A program made the translations under genes and the position numbers. Below, piece by piece: positions 34,623 to 44,359 of a DNA stretch of 64,000 nt. The notes below the pieces were generated by a model. The model saw only the letters and a program-made list of their open reading frames with translations, made no database searches and was not told the origin of the DNA. The DNA comes from an uncultured Mucilaginibacter sp. (lineage in GTDB: Bacteria > Bacteroidota > Bacteroidia > Sphingobacteriales > Sphingobacteriaceae), in assembly GCA_913775265.1 (NCBI GenBank), contig CAJYJH010000045.1:27228-91227 (forward strand), in the 5' to 3' direction. Within the stretch, counting starts at the first letter, position 1, and each line of letters opens with the position of its first letter.

Positions 34623-36989
34623 ATGTTTAAAAACTACATCACCGTCGTCTTCCGCAGCCTGAAAAACAACCTGGGTTTTTCGTTCATCAACATTGCAGGT
34701 TTAGCCATTGGTATGGCTGCCACGGTGTTAATTGCACTGTGGGTGAACAACGAGATTGGATATGACCGTTTTCATAAAAATGTTAATCAGATTTACGTAG
34801 CGTATAACCGCAGTTTGTTTGAAGGCGAAATCAGGACATGGCGGTCTACGCCCAGTCCGCTTGGTCCGGCACTTAAGCAAGAGTTTCCGGAGGTAAAATA
34901 TGCGGTACGGGTTGATTACAATGAAAAGCACTTAGCCGATTATCAGGGAAAAAAGCTACAGGCCGATGGCTACAACGCCGACCCTGATTTTTTAAAGATG
35001 TTCAGCTTTCCTTTATTGAGCGGTAACATCAATACTTGCCTTGCCGGTAACGACCATTTAATTGTAACCGAAACCTTTGCCCGCAAAATGTTTGGCACGG
35101 CCGATGCAGTAGGCAAGGTGATGAAGCTGGATAATAAATTTGACTTCGTCATTGGCGGTGTACTGAAAGATATGCCCGCCAATACCCGCTTTACGGCAGA
35201 CTTTATCGCGCCCTGGGCGTTCCTCAAAAGACAGTACGGGCAAGAGCGAATGTATTGGGGCAACAACAGCATCCGTACTTATGTGCAACTACTACCCAAC
35301 ACCAACCTCGATGATTTTAACCGTAAAGTGAGCGGCATTACCATCCGCCACAGTAATCACGAAGAAGACAACCGGGTGTTTATGTATCCCCTAAAAGATT
35401 ACTACCTGCAAGGCGTATTTAAAAACGGCAAACTGGAAGGGGGCCGCATTGAGATTGTGCGCCTGTTTACTGTGGTGGCCTGTTTTATATTGCTGATTGC
35501 CTGTATCAACTTCATGAATCTGAGCACTGCGCGGGGCGATAAGCGGGCTAAAGAAGTAGGCGTACGTAAAGCCATAGGTGCAGTTAAGCAGGCGCTGGTG
35601 GCCCAGTTTTTAATAGAGTCGGTTATTATTGCTGCAATAGCCGGTGTTTTGGGGCTGTTGCTGGCACAGCTTAGCCTGCCTCACTTTAATAATTTAATAC
35701 AAACACAGCTGGCCATACCTTATACCAATACAGTATTTATTGCCGCTGTAGTTGGCTTTATATTACTAACTGGTTTACTGGCCGGCTGCTACCCGGCGCT
35801 TTATCTATCGTCGTTTAAGGCGGTATCGGTTCTTAAGGGAGCACATCGTAAGGTGAGCGCTTTAATTACGCCCCGTAAAGTGCTGGTGGTAACCCAATTT
35901 ACCTTTGCCGTAGTGATGATTGTAAGCACGATCATCATCCGCAGGCAAATACAATACGCGCAAGACCGCGATAACGGTTACGAACAGGCAAGCTTGTTGT
36001 ACGTGCCCTTTAGTGGCGACATAGACAAAAATAAGCAGTTGATTAAGTCCGAGTTGTTGAGCAGCAGGGCCGCTTCGGCTGTGTCTATCACCAGTTCAGA
36101 CATGATCACAGGAAACTCTAACTCGTGGGGTGTAGAGTGGCAGGGCAAACCTGTGGGTTCAAAAATCACTTTCGACCGCATGGCTACGTTGGGCGATTTC
36201 GGCAAAACAATGAAACTAAAATTCGTGAGTGGTCGCGACATCGACCCTCAAAGCTATCCAACCGATTCTACCGCCTGTTTAATCAACGAATCGGCTGCGC
36301 GTATTATGAATTTTAAAAACCCGATAGGCCAGTTAGTAGACTATGAGGAAGTGAAGTGGCACATTGTAGGAGTATTTAAGGATTTTGTATGGCAATCGCC
36401 GTTTGAAAGTATGAGTCCAATGTTTGTAACCGGGCCCAAATCAGAGTGGAGTAATTGTATCAACATCAGGCTTAATCCGGCACAATCTTTAAGCGTTTCC
36501 TTGCAAAAGGCCGAAACCATATTTAAAAAATACAATCCGGCGTTTCCATTCACACCATCGTTTGTAGACCAGGAGTATCAGCGTAAATTTACCGAACAGC
36601 AGCGCACCGGTAAACTGGCAGGTACTTTTGCTATACTCACCATCCTGATTTCGTGTTTGGGGCTGTTCGGGCTGGCCGCCTACATGGCTGCAAGCCGCAC
36701 CAAAGAGATTGGAGTGCGCAAAGTGCTGGGCGCTTCGGTAGCCAACGTAACGGCATTAATCTCTAAAGAGTTTTTAAAGCCCATTTTAATGTCGGTAGTG
36801 CTGGCCACGCCCATTGCCTGGATAACCATGTACCACTGGCTGCAAAATTACAGCTACCGCACCGGGATAGAGTGGTGGGTGTTTGCCGCAGGCGGTTTAA
36901 CGGCTATCATGATTGCACTGCTCACGGTAAGTTACCAATCGGTTAAAGCCGCAATAGCCAACCCGGTAAAAAGCCTGCGGAGCGAATAA
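34623..36989 (+). CDS. MacB-type ABC permease 3 (two FtsX domains)
   Basis: The 788-residue paralogue starts MFKNYITVVFRSLKNNLGFS with a first helix at ~18-42. Its FtsX loops are AKEVGVRKAIGA near residue 309 and KEIGVRKVLGAS near 693, and the end is NPVKSLRSE. The periplasmic cores differ clearly from those of permeases 1, 2 and 4 while the membrane blocks stay similar. This fits divergence of substrate or partner contacts under a shared energising mechanism. It is the first gene after the internal hairpin. Confidence 0.92.
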   Translation: MFKNYITVVFRSLKNNLGFSFINIAGLAIGMAATVLIALWVNNEIGYDRFHKNVNQIYVAYNRSLFEGEIRTWRSTPSPLGPALKQEFPEVKYAVRVDYNEKHLADYQGKKLQADGYNADPDFLKMFSFPLLSGNINTCLAGNDHLIVTETFARKMFGTADAVGKVMKLDNKFDFVIGGVLKDMPANTRFTADFIAPWAFLKRQYGQERMYWGNNSIRTYVQLLPNTNLDDFNRKVSGITIRHSNHEEDNRVFMYPLKDYYLQGVFKNGKLEGGRIEIVRLFTVVACFILLIACINFMNLSTARGDKRAKEVGVRKAIGAVKQALVAQFLIESVIIAAIAGVLGLLLAQLSLPHFNNLIQTQLAIPYTNTVFIAAVVGFILLTGLLAGCYPALYLSSFKAVSVLKGAHRKVSALITPRKVLVVTQFTFAVVMIVSTIIIRRQIQYAQDRDNGYEQASLLYVPFSGDIDKNKQLIKSELLSSRAASAVSITSSDMITGNSNSWGVEWQGKPVGSKITFDRMATLGDFGKTMKLKFVSGRDIDPQSYPTDSTACLINESAARIMNFKNPIGQLVDYEEVKWHIVGVFKDFVWQSPFESMSPMFVTGPKSEWSNCINIRLNPAQSLSVSLQKAETIFKKYNPAFPFTPSFVDQEYQRKFTEQQRTGKLAGTFAILTILISCLGLFGLAAYMAASRTKEIGVRKVLGASVANVTALISKEFLKPILMSVVLATPIAWITMYHWLQNYSYRTGIEWWVFAAGGLTAIMIALLTVSYQSVKAAIANPVKSLRSE

Positions 36990-37060
36990 AAAATTTATAT
37001 TTACTGTAACACTTTATTTTGATGTAGCGACCTGATAATAAACCATTAAACATACTACCT

Positions 37061-39484
37061 ATGTTATTTAATCACATCAAAATTGCCTTCCGTAACCTGT
37101 GGCGCAACCGCACGTTTACCGGCATCAATATGCTGGGCCTGGCGCTGGGTTTTGCCGTGTTTTTGCTGCTTGCCCAATACGTGGCCTTTGAATGGAGTGC
37201 TAACCGCTTTCATCAAAATGCCGACCGGTTGTACCGCCTATCGTACCTGTACAAAGACGGCAAAAGCAGCTATTACATGCCACCGGGCTTAGGCCCTGCC
37301 ATTAAGAACAATGTGGCCGGTATTGAGCAATGCATCCGGATAGGCGAGGGTGTAGGCAATGGTGTGGTTACGGTTAACGGTCCGTCGGGCGTAAAGGCTT
37401 TCCGCGAGGATGAATTATCATTTACGGATGATGGCTTTTTCAAAACCTTCAGCTTCCCGGTGGTGCAGGGCAATGGGTCACTCAGTCAGCCGCAAACGGC
37501 GGCATTGTCGGCCGGTGCGGCAAAAAAGTATTTTGGCGATGTGGCTGCCGTAGGTAAACAACTAAAAGTAACTAACCAATTTGGCGCAACTACTTACACC
37601 GTAACTACAGTATTTCAGGATGCGCCGGCCAATTCGGATATCCGCGCCGGTATATTACTATCATACTCCACCCTGCAAAGCGCCGCCGCCCGCAACGGTA
37701 ACGACTGGGCCGATCCTAACGCTTTGGGCTCGGAATATGCCTTTATTTACGTGCTGCGCCAAGCCAATGCCAATGCCGGTAACATCAGCACGCAGGCTAC
37801 CCGCTTGCTGCACCGTCTAAAGCCCGATCAGCAAAAGGATCAAATGGGCTTTCAGCCGATGGCCAGTTTACACATTGCGCCGGGGTTTAATTACCCTTAC
37901 CAAACCTTTGGCAGCCTTGTGCTGGTTACGGCTTTCATTAGCGTGGCGGTGCTCATCATTTTAATTGCCTGGATCAACTATATCAACCTGTCTACCGCGC
38001 AGGCGCTTAACCGTATTAAAGAAGTGGGCGTACGTAAAGTGCTGGGTGCCACCCGCTGGCAGCTTACGGGGCAGTATATTACCGAAACTGTTTTACTTAC
38101 CGTAGTTAGTTTTGCCATAGCATTGGTGGCTGTTGTACTGTTGCAGCCTTTGTATAACGGCATTACCGGTAAGCCACTCTCATTAGCGGTGCTAAACGCC
38201 GGTTGGTTCTGGCCCGCTATTGCCGCGCTTATGGCAGCAGGCACTTTGCTGGCCGGTGGTTATGTGGCCTGGGTAATCAGTTCGTATAACCCGGCGCGGG
38301 CCATTGCCCGCAAAGAGGTGTTAACCATGGGCGGCCTTACCTTGCGCAAAAGCCTGGTGGTTTTTCAGTTTATTATTTCGATGGTGTTTATTACTGCCAC
38401 TCTGGTATTGTACCGTCAGTTGCAGTTTATGCAACACCATGATTTAGGCATGGCCGTAAGCGGGAGGGTGGTGATTACCGGTCCGTCGGTGATTAACAGT
38501 TCGCAGATAGATAACTCGGTAGCGTTCGAGAATGAAGCTAAGCGGTTGCCTTTTGTAAAGCAGGTAGCCGCCTCTAACAATATACCCGGCCAGGGATATA
38601 ATTTTATGACGGCAGGCATCACCGGTGAGCAAGCCAATCCCGGCGACGAAAAAAAATCGTACGCCATGCTGATTGTTGACGATCAGTATTTTAAGACTTT
38701 TGACATCAACTTTAAATACGGCAACGGTTTTACCCCGGCCATGCTGGAACACGGCTGGCCCAAAACAAAAAGGGTGATTTTAAACGAAGCTGCCATGAAA
38801 CAGCTGGGTTACCGCGATGAGGCCTCTATTATTGGTAAAAGAATAAAATGGAATATTGATTTTGAGGTAGTGGGTGTAGTAAAAGATTACCACCATCTGA
38901 GCCTGCACGAGCAAATTAAACCCATGATATTTTTACCTGCGGTGGCAGATGGTTATTTTACCTTTAAGGTAGATGCCGGAAACATGCCGGCAAAAATTGC
39001 ACGCTTGCAAAGCCTGTATCAAAAATATTTTCCGGCCGAGCCGTTTACTTACCTGTTTTTGGACGATGTTTACGATACCCAGTACCGGGCTGAGCGGCAG
39101 CTGGGCCATATTTTTATTGGCGCAGCCGGCACAGCAGTGCTGATTGCCTGCCTGGGTTTACTGGGCTTGGCCATGTTTGCCGCACGGCAGCGTGTTAAAG
39201 AGATTGGCATACGCAAAGTGCTGGGTGCTAACGTGGTTGATCTGGTTAACCTCATCTCGTTCGATTTTTTGAAGCTGGTGCTGCTTGCTTTGTTGATTGC
39301 TACACCTATTGCCGTAGTGATGATGAATAAGTGGCTGCAAAGCTTTGCCTACCGTACGGCTATGCCCTGGTGGCTGGTAGGTTTGGGTGGCGTGCTGGCC
39401 TTTGGTATTGCCTATGGCACTGTGGCCTTGCAGGCTTTTAAGGCCGCGGGTGCTAATCCTATTAAGAGTTTACGGAACGATTAG
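37061..39484 (+). CDS. MacB-type ABC permease 4 (two FtsX domains)
   Basis: The 807-residue paralogue starts MLFNHIKIAFRNLWRNRTFT. FtsX loops are IKEVGVRKVLGA near residue 319 and VKEIGIRKVLGAN near 712. The end reads NPIKSLRND instead of the NPVxSLRSE shared by the other three. It is followed by a terminator, so the ATPase and TolC-like genes beyond may have their own promoter. Confidence 0.92.
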   Translation: MLFNHIKIAFRNLWRNRTFTGINMLGLALGFAVFLLLAQYVAFEWSANRFHQNADRLYRLSYLYKDGKSSYYMPPGLGPAIKNNVAGIEQCIRIGEGVGNGVVTVNGPSGVKAFREDELSFTDDGFFKTFSFPVVQGNGSLSQPQTAALSAGAAKKYFGDVAAVGKQLKVTNQFGATTYTVTTVFQDAPANSDIRAGILLSYSTLQSAAARNGNDWADPNALGSEYAFIYVLRQANANAGNISTQATRLLHRLKPDQQKDQMGFQPMASLHIAPGFNYPYQTFGSLVLVTAFISVAVLIILIAWINYINLSTAQALNRIKEVGVRKVLGATRWQLTGQYITETVLLTVVSFAIALVAVVLLQPLYNGITGKPLSLAVLNAGWFWPAIAALMAAGTLLAGGYVAWVISSYNPARAIARKEVLTMGGLTLRKSLVVFQFIISMVFITATLVLYRQLQFMQHHDLGMAVSGRVVITGPSVINSSQIDNSVAFENEAKRLPFVKQVAASNNIPGQGYNFMTAGITGEQANPGDEKKSYAMLIVDDQYFKTFDINFKYGNGFTPAMLEHGWPKTKRVILNEAAMKQLGYRDEASIIGKRIKWNIDFEVVGVVKDYHHLSLHEQIKPMIFLPAVADGYFTFKVDAGNMPAKIARLQSLYQKYFPAEPFTYLFLDDVYDTQYRAERQLGHIFIGAAGTAVLIACLGLLGLAMFAARQRVKEIGIRKVLGANVVDLVNLISFDFLKLVLLALLIATPIAVVMMNKWLQSFAYRTAMPWWLVGLGGVLAFGIAYGTVALQAFKAAGANPIKSLRND

Positions 39485-39512
39485 GCCATCAACCTACAAT
39501 AAATAATATCCT

Positions 39513-39545
39513 GCCCCGGCATTAACTCATGCTGGGGCTTTTTTA
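39513..39545 (+). terminator. Terminator after permease 4
   Basis: GCCCCGGCAT (39513-39522) pairs with ATGCTGGGGC (39529-39538) with one mismatch, a 6-nt loop and a following T-tract. Confidence 0.85.
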
Positions 39546-39745
39546 TGCTTAGGCGTTGGTGTTCTCGGTCAGTGTATCGCATCCGTACATTTCTTGTTAC
39601 GGTAACGAACAACGTTTTTAGAGTTTGTGATGATAAGTGGTTGATAATAAATGCTTTGATGTTTTGGTATGGATTTCACCTATAGAACTATATAAAACTT
39701 AGCTTAATTCGTGTTTGCAATTATCATTCAAATCAATATCTAATC

Positions 39746-40423
39746 ATGTTATCACTTAAACAAGTATCTAAATATTATAATACCGGCAGCAACAAAACCT
39801 ACGTGTTAAACAAAGTAGACCTGGATGTTGACCAGGGCGAATTTGTATCTATCATGGGGCCGTCGGGTTCGGGTAAATCTACCTTGCTTAACATTATCGG
39901 CATGCTCGATCAGCCATCCGAAGGTTATATGTATTTTCTGAACGAGCCTGTGCATCAGCTTAAAGAAAAACAACGCTCGGCCTTGTACAAGCAAAACATT
40001 GGGTTTGTGTTTCAGGCCTATCATCTGATTGACGAACTGACCGTTTACGAAAACATCGAAACCCCTTTGCTGTACCAGGACGTTAAAAGTGCCGAGCGTA
40101 AGGCCTTGGTAGCCGATGCATTGGATCGTTTTAACATTGTAGGTAAAAAAGATTTGTTCCCGGCGCAGCTGTCGGGTGGGCAGCAGCAGTTGGTGGGTAT
40201 TGCCCGAGCGCTTATCAGTAAGCCTAAACTGTTACTGGCCGATGAGCCTACCGGTAACCTTAACTCTAAACAGGGCGAAGAGATTATGGAGCTGTTTAAA
40301 AAGCTCAATCAGGAAGATAAAGTGACCATCATCCAGGTAACGCACTCCGAAAAAAATGCGCAGTACGGCTCGCGCATTATCAATCTGCTGGATGGCAAAA
40401 TCGATTCAACCGTTATTTTATAA
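39746..40423 (+). CDS. ABC transporter ATP-binding protein, second copy with altered motifs
   Basis: The 225-residue ATPase resembles the first copy and keeps Walker A GPSGSGKST, Q-loop FVFQAYHLID and ADEPTGNL. Two conserved places differ: the signature is followed by LVGIARAL instead of RVAIARA, and the D-loop reads GNLNSK instead of GNLDS. In paired ATPases such changes often mark a weak or regulatory site, so it could pair with the first copy as the degenerate half (inference). It is 5 bp upstream of the TolC-like gene and shares a transcript with it. Confidence 0.9.
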   Translation: MLSLKQVSKYYNTGSNKTYVLNKVDLDVDQGEFVSIMGPSGSGKSTLLNIIGMLDQPSEGYMYFLNEPVHQLKEKQRSALYKQNIGFVFQAYHLIDELTVYENIETPLLYQDVKSAERKALVADALDRFNIVGKKDLFPAQLSGGQQQLVGIARALISKPKLLLADEPTGNLNSKQGEEIMELFKKLNQEDKVTIIQVTHSEKNAQYGSRIINLLDGKIDSTVIL

Positions 40424-40427
40424 GGTT

Positions 40428-41855
40428 ATGCGATACCTTCTGATACTTTTAAGTTTCTTTTGGAGTGGGGAGTTGTTGGCCCAACAACCTGCCGATTCTG
40501 TTTATAATTTGCAGCAATGTATTGATATTGCTATCAAAAACAACCTGACCGTAAAACGCAGCGAACTGGACATGGAACGCAGTCGCATTTACTGGCAGCA
40601 GCAAAGGGCGGCCTTGCTACCATCATTAAACGGCAGTGTAAACCACGGTATAAGTACCGGCCGAAGCTTGGACCCTTTCACTAACACTTACTTAAATCAG
40701 CAGATATCTTTTGCTGACTACGGAGTTAATGCCAACCTGATTTTATTTAACGGCTTAACCATACAAAACAGCATCCGCCAAACCTCACTGGCTTACCAGG
40801 CCGGCCGCATGGATTTTGAGCAGGCTAAGAACGATATTACCCTCAACGTGATTACGGCTTACTTGCAGGTAATTAATAACGTGGATTTGTTAACGCAGGG
40901 CAATAACCAGTTAGAAGTATCAAAACAGCAGCTGCAACGCCTTCAGGTAATGAATGCCAATGGCGCTGTTAAACCGTCGGACTATTACGACGTAAAAGGT
41001 CAGCAGGCTACCGATCAGCTTACAGTGATTAATGCTAAAAATGGGTTAATAGCCTCTAAACTTAACCTGCTGCAAACCATGAATGTGGCTTACAGCAAAG
41101 ATATTACTTTGCAGCGTTTAAACGCCACCGAATTGCCTGCTTTAAAATTTACCCAAACAGCCAACCAGGTGTACGATATGGCGTTGCAAAATTTGCCGCT
41201 GGTAAAAGCTGTCGCTTTAAGGCGCCAGAGCGCCGAAAAGGCGGTTAAGGTGCGTCAGGGTGCATTATTTCCTACCATATCGCTAAACGGTGGCTTGGCT
41301 ACCCGGTACTCCAGCGCGGCCCGCCGCTCGGTGCTGATTGATACGGTAGAGGTCAACACCGGTTCGTACATCAAAACTGGTACAGGCAATCAGGCCGTTT
41401 ACAGCACTAATCCCATTTACAATAATGAGAAGATCAGTTATGGCGATCAGTTTAAAAACAATTATAACACCCAAGTTAATTTAGGATTGCAAGTGCCCAT
41501 CCTCAACGGCTTTTTAAACCGCAACCGGGTGGCTTTGGCTAAAATTGACTTGCAGGAGCAGCGTTATACCGAAGAAACCACCCGTATACAGTTAAAGCAA
41601 AATGTAGAGCAGGCCTACAATAACATGTCTGCCGCATACGAACGCTTCCAGGTATTGCTGGAACAAACCGAAGCTTTTAAGGAATCTTTCCGTACGGCCG
41701 AGATCCGATTTAATGCGGGTGCGCTAAACTCAGTGGATTATATAGTAGCCAAAAACAACCTGGATCGTGCTAACAATAACCTGATTAATGCACGGTACGA
41801 TTATTACATCCGTACCAAAATATTAAATTATTACACTGGTAATCTTACACTTTAA
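40428..41855 (+). CDS. TolC-family outer membrane channel
   Basis: The 476-residue protein starts at ATG 40428, 4 bp after the ATPase stop; the longer open frame only overlaps that gene. It has a signal peptide (MRYLLILLSFFWSGELLAQ), then YNLQQCIDIAIKNNLTVKRS, the usual OMF start, and two halves of long amphipathic helices (YLQVINNVDLLTQGNNQLEVS and RIQLKQNVEQAYNNMSAAYE are landmarks, read as pieces). The trimeric channel spans the outer membrane and periplasm and would complete the adaptor/ABC export path. Confidence 0.92.
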   Translation: MRYLLILLSFFWSGELLAQQPADSVYNLQQCIDIAIKNNLTVKRSELDMERSRIYWQQQRAALLPSLNGSVNHGISTGRSLDPFTNTYLNQQISFADYGVNANLILFNGLTIQNSIRQTSLAYQAGRMDFEQAKNDITLNVITAYLQVINNVDLLTQGNNQLEVSKQQLQRLQVMNANGAVKPSDYYDVKGQQATDQLTVINAKNGLIASKLNLLQTMNVAYSKDITLQRLNATELPALKFTQTANQVYDMALQNLPLVKAVALRRQSAEKAVKVRQGALFPTISLNGGLATRYSSAARRSVLIDTVEVNTGSYIKTGTGNQAVYSTNPIYNNEKISYGDQFKNNYNTQVNLGLQVPILNGFLNRNRVALAKIDLQEQRYTEETTRIQLKQNVEQAYNNMSAAYERFQVLLEQTEAFKESFRTAEIRFNAGALNSVDYIVAKNNLDRANNNLINARYDYYIRTKILNYYTGNLTL

Positions 41856-41929
41856 GAACCCTTAAGTGTAAATTAAATTATTAGCACAGTTTTTGTTGCC
41901 TTAAAAGCAAATCTAACTGAATTGCTAGT

Positions 41930-42535
41930 ATGAAAAAAGTTCTTTATCTATTAACTATTGGTTTAGTTATGGCTACATCTGCCATGGCTCAAAAGCAATT
42001 GCTGCCGCGCGTAAATTTTGGTATTAAGGGTGGGGTCAACCTGTCTAATTTTTCTACAGACGGTATATTGTCAAACGATTCACGCGCCGGTTTTCAGGCG
42101 GGTGTCTGGAGCCGTATTGCCTTGGGCAGTGTACATTTGCAACCCGAATTGTATTATACCCAAAAGGAAGCCAAAATAATGCAGACCGGTAACCCGTACG
42201 TAAATACGGTAAACTTCCGGAGCATTGATCTACCCGTGTTATTTGGTTACTCCTGGGGAGGCGATGTAGTTGCCGGACGTATTCAAACCGGTCCGTTGGT
42301 TGCTTTTGGTTTGGGCGATAAACAATCTAAAGATTCACAATTGACAACTACCGGTGTATACATAGGCGACCAAAACTATGCATGGCTGCTTGGTGCAGGC
42401 GTTGATTTAGGCCGTTTGTCTTTTGATGCGAGATATGAGTATGGCTTAAGCAAACAACAAACTACTGGAAGCCTGTCTAAAGTGAGGGTTAACCTTTTTA
42501 GCCTGGCTATAGCTTATCGCTTGTTTGCGTTGTAA
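41930..42535 (+). CDS. PorT-like outer membrane beta-barrel protein
   Basis: The 201-residue protein has a signal peptide ending near SAMAQ, then NFGIKGGVNLSNFSTDG, the typical opening of the Bacteroidota OMP_b-brl_2/PorT family, and eight-strand periodicity to the end VNLFSLAIAYRLFAL. Such proteins are small outer-membrane barrels, mostly of unknown function; only a few take part in type IX secretion. It is placed after the TolC-like gene and before a terminator, so it may be the last gene of the export locus. Confidence 0.85.
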   Translation: MKKVLYLLTIGLVMATSAMAQKQLLPRVNFGIKGGVNLSNFSTDGILSNDSRAGFQAGVWSRIALGSVHLQPELYYTQKEAKIMQTGNPYVNTVNFRSIDLPVLFGYSWGGDVVAGRIQTGPLVAFGLGDKQSKDSQLTTTGVYIGDQNYAWLLGAGVDLGRLSFDARYEYGLSKQQTTGSLSKVRVNLFSLAIAYRLFAL

Positions 42536-42558
42536 GTATTTTTTTATTAAGCTTATTG

Positions 42559-42589
42559 GCCGCTGAAGTTAATTTTCAGCGGCTTTTTT
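42559..42589 (+). terminator. Terminator after the PorT-like gene
   Basis: GCCGCTGAA (42559-42567) pairs perfectly with TTCAGCGGC (42575-42583), followed by TTTTTTATT. Confidence 0.9.
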
Positions 42590-42693
42590 ATTGCTTTTGG
42601 GTAATTGTGTTTTTGAATGAATTAAAAATAAAACCTTATAAATATCACGGTGTTAATTTTTAAGATATATTTTATAACTAAAAATAAATACCG

Positions 42694-43857
42694 ATGAAAG
42701 CAGCAGTTTTTCATAAGCCGGGCGACATAAGTGTTGACACCGTTGATGATCCGAAAATTGAACAGGCCGGTGATGTTATTTTAAAGGTGACCTCGACGGC
42801 AATATGCGGATCGGACCTGCATATTTTAGACGGCGGTATCCCGCAGATGAAAGACCTGGTGATGGGCCACGAGTTTATGGGAATTGTAGAAGAAGTAGGC
42901 CCGTCGGTAAAAAATCTGAAACGCGGAGATCGTGTGGTAGTACCATTCCCGATTGCTTGCGGACATTGCTTTTTTTGTACCCATGGTGCATCACCGCATT
43001 GCGAAAACTCCAACCCCGAACATTATGGCCCGCAAGGCGATTTGTTAGACCACAAAGGCGGCGCACTGTTTGGCTATACCGATTTGTACGGCGGATATTC
43101 GGGCGGGCAAGCCGAGTATGTACGCGTACCGTATGCCGATGTGAGTCCGCGTATTGTGCCCGATAACCTGACCGACGACCAGGTGCTGTTTTTAACTGAT
43201 ATATTCCCGACGGGCTGGTCGGCCATTGATTGGGCGCAGATGAAAGGCGGCGAAGTAGTAGCTATATTTGGTTCGGGGCCGGTAGGCCTGATGGCCCAAA
43301 AAGCGGCCTGGATCAACGGTGCCAGTCGTGTTATTGCTATCGACCCGGTTAATTACCGTTTAGCCAAAGCCCGCGAAGCCAACAAGGTAGAAACACTTAA
43401 CCCTAATGAAGTTGATGTGGTAGAAGCCATACGCCAGATGACCGGAGGCCGTGGTGCCGACGTGTGTGTGGATGCTGTAGGTTTTGAAGCACAGCGTTCT
43501 TTTTTGGATAAAGTAAAGGCCACGCTCAACTTTGAAAAAGGCACCATGAAAGTGCTCGAAATGTGCTTTGATGCTGTACGCCGCGGCGGTACCGTAACCG
43601 TAGTGGGCGTGTATGGTACACCGTTCGACAACTTCCCGGTACACCGCATGTTTGATAAAGGCATCACCATTAAACAAGGCCAGGCGCCGGTGCTCAATTA
43701 CATTGACCACTTAATCGATCTCATCAAGCAAGAAAAGGTAGTGCTCAACGATATTATCTCGCACACCTTGCCGTTAAGTGAGGCTTCACATGCTTATGAT
43801 ATATTTAAGAATAAACAGGATGATTGTGTGAAGGTGGTGCTGAAGCCGCATGCGTGA
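42694..43857 (+). CDS. Zinc-dependent medium-chain alcohol dehydrogenase
   Basis: The 387-residue MDR enzyme has catalytic zinc ligands in AICGSDLHI (Cys38, His43) and GHE (His59, Glu60), structural zinc cysteines 89, 92, 95 and 103 (CGHCFFC ... C), and the Rossmann motif GSGPVGLMAQ. Its length and the insert after the structural zinc (NPEHYGPQGDLLDHKGG) match the glutathione-independent formaldehyde dehydrogenase-like branch, so aldehyde detoxification or polyol oxidation with NAD(P) is likely. It is monocistronic, ending before a large palindrome. Confidence 0.9.
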   Translation: MKAAVFHKPGDISVDTVDDPKIEQAGDVILKVTSTAICGSDLHILDGGIPQMKDLVMGHEFMGIVEEVGPSVKNLKRGDRVVVPFPIACGHCFFCTHGASPHCENSNPEHYGPQGDLLDHKGGALFGYTDLYGGYSGGQAEYVRVPYADVSPRIVPDNLTDDQVLFLTDIFPTGWSAIDWAQMKGGEVVAIFGSGPVGLMAQKAAWINGASRVIAIDPVNYRLAKAREANKVETLNPNEVDVVEAIRQMTGGRGADVCVDAVGFEAQRSFLDKVKATLNFEKGTMKVLEMCFDAVRRGGTVTVVGVYGTPFDNFPVHRMFDKGITIKQGQAPVLNYIDHLIDLIKQEKVVLNDIISHTLPLSEASHAYDIFKNKQDDCVKVVLKPHA

Positions 43858-43896
43858 ATTTAATTGTCGGTTGTTGATAGGTCTTATCAAAAACCG

Positions 43897-43950
43897 ACAA
43901 TAACCCCACCGTCATGCCGATATTCATCGGCATGACGGTGGGGTTATTGT
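43897..43950. repeat. REP-like palindrome R1 (also possible terminator)
   Basis: A perfect 25-bp stem with a 4-nt loop (ATTC). Its core ATGCCGAT-ATTC-ATCGGCAT and the following GACGGTGGGG are identical over 30 nt to unit R3 (44432-44461). It lies between convergent genes and can terminate both. Confidence 0.85.
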
Positions 43951-43994
43951 AATAATTGTCAAGTAGATAAAACCGGTGATAAGGTAAGGTTGCA

Positions 43995-44294
43995 CTAAAA
44001 CAAATCTAACTCTGCCTTCAAATATTTCATAGTTGGATTTACAGACCTGATTAAATTCAATTTCCATTCACGATGCCAACGTTTAAGCTGTTTCTCACGA
44101 TCGATGGCATCCGCTATTCGCTCAAAATACTCTACATAAACTAAATCATGGAGATGGTAACGTTTTACAAATGATGAATCTTTACCTTCCGCATGCTGCT
44201 GCATCCGCGTGCGTAAATCTGCAGTAACGCCGATGTAAAAGGTGGTTCGGTAGGTGTTAGTCAGGATGTAAACGTTTGCCTGTTTAAACAGCAT
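43995..44294 (-). CDS. GIY-YIG nuclease family protein
   Basis: The 99-residue protein shows the complete small GIY-YIG domain: VYILTN and FYIGVT as the two motif strands, Arg in DLRTRMQQH, His at HAEGK, and the metal Glu in IDREKQLKRW. The family includes YhbQ-type DNA structure-acting nucleases. It is flanked by REP-like palindromes on both sides: R1 lies 44 bp beyond its stop and R2/R3 begin 65 bp before its start. This recalls RAYT transposase/REP pairs, but with a nuclease of another fold (inference). Confidence 0.9.
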   Translation of the reverse strand: MLFKQANVYILTNTYRTTFYIGVTADLRTRMQQHAEGKDSSFVKRYHLHDLVYVEYFERIADAIDREKQLKRWHREWKLNLIRSVNPTMKYLKAELDLF

Positions 44295-44359
44295 GCTGAT
44301 GTGAATGTAGATAATTCAAGGCGTTGGTGCAAAAGAAATCCATCAATCATTACTCCTCA

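Noticed and set aside
43353..43710. Long open frames opposite the alcohol dehydrogenase gene
   Set aside because: They are shadows of a well-conserved zinc enzyme on the other strand and show no family features.
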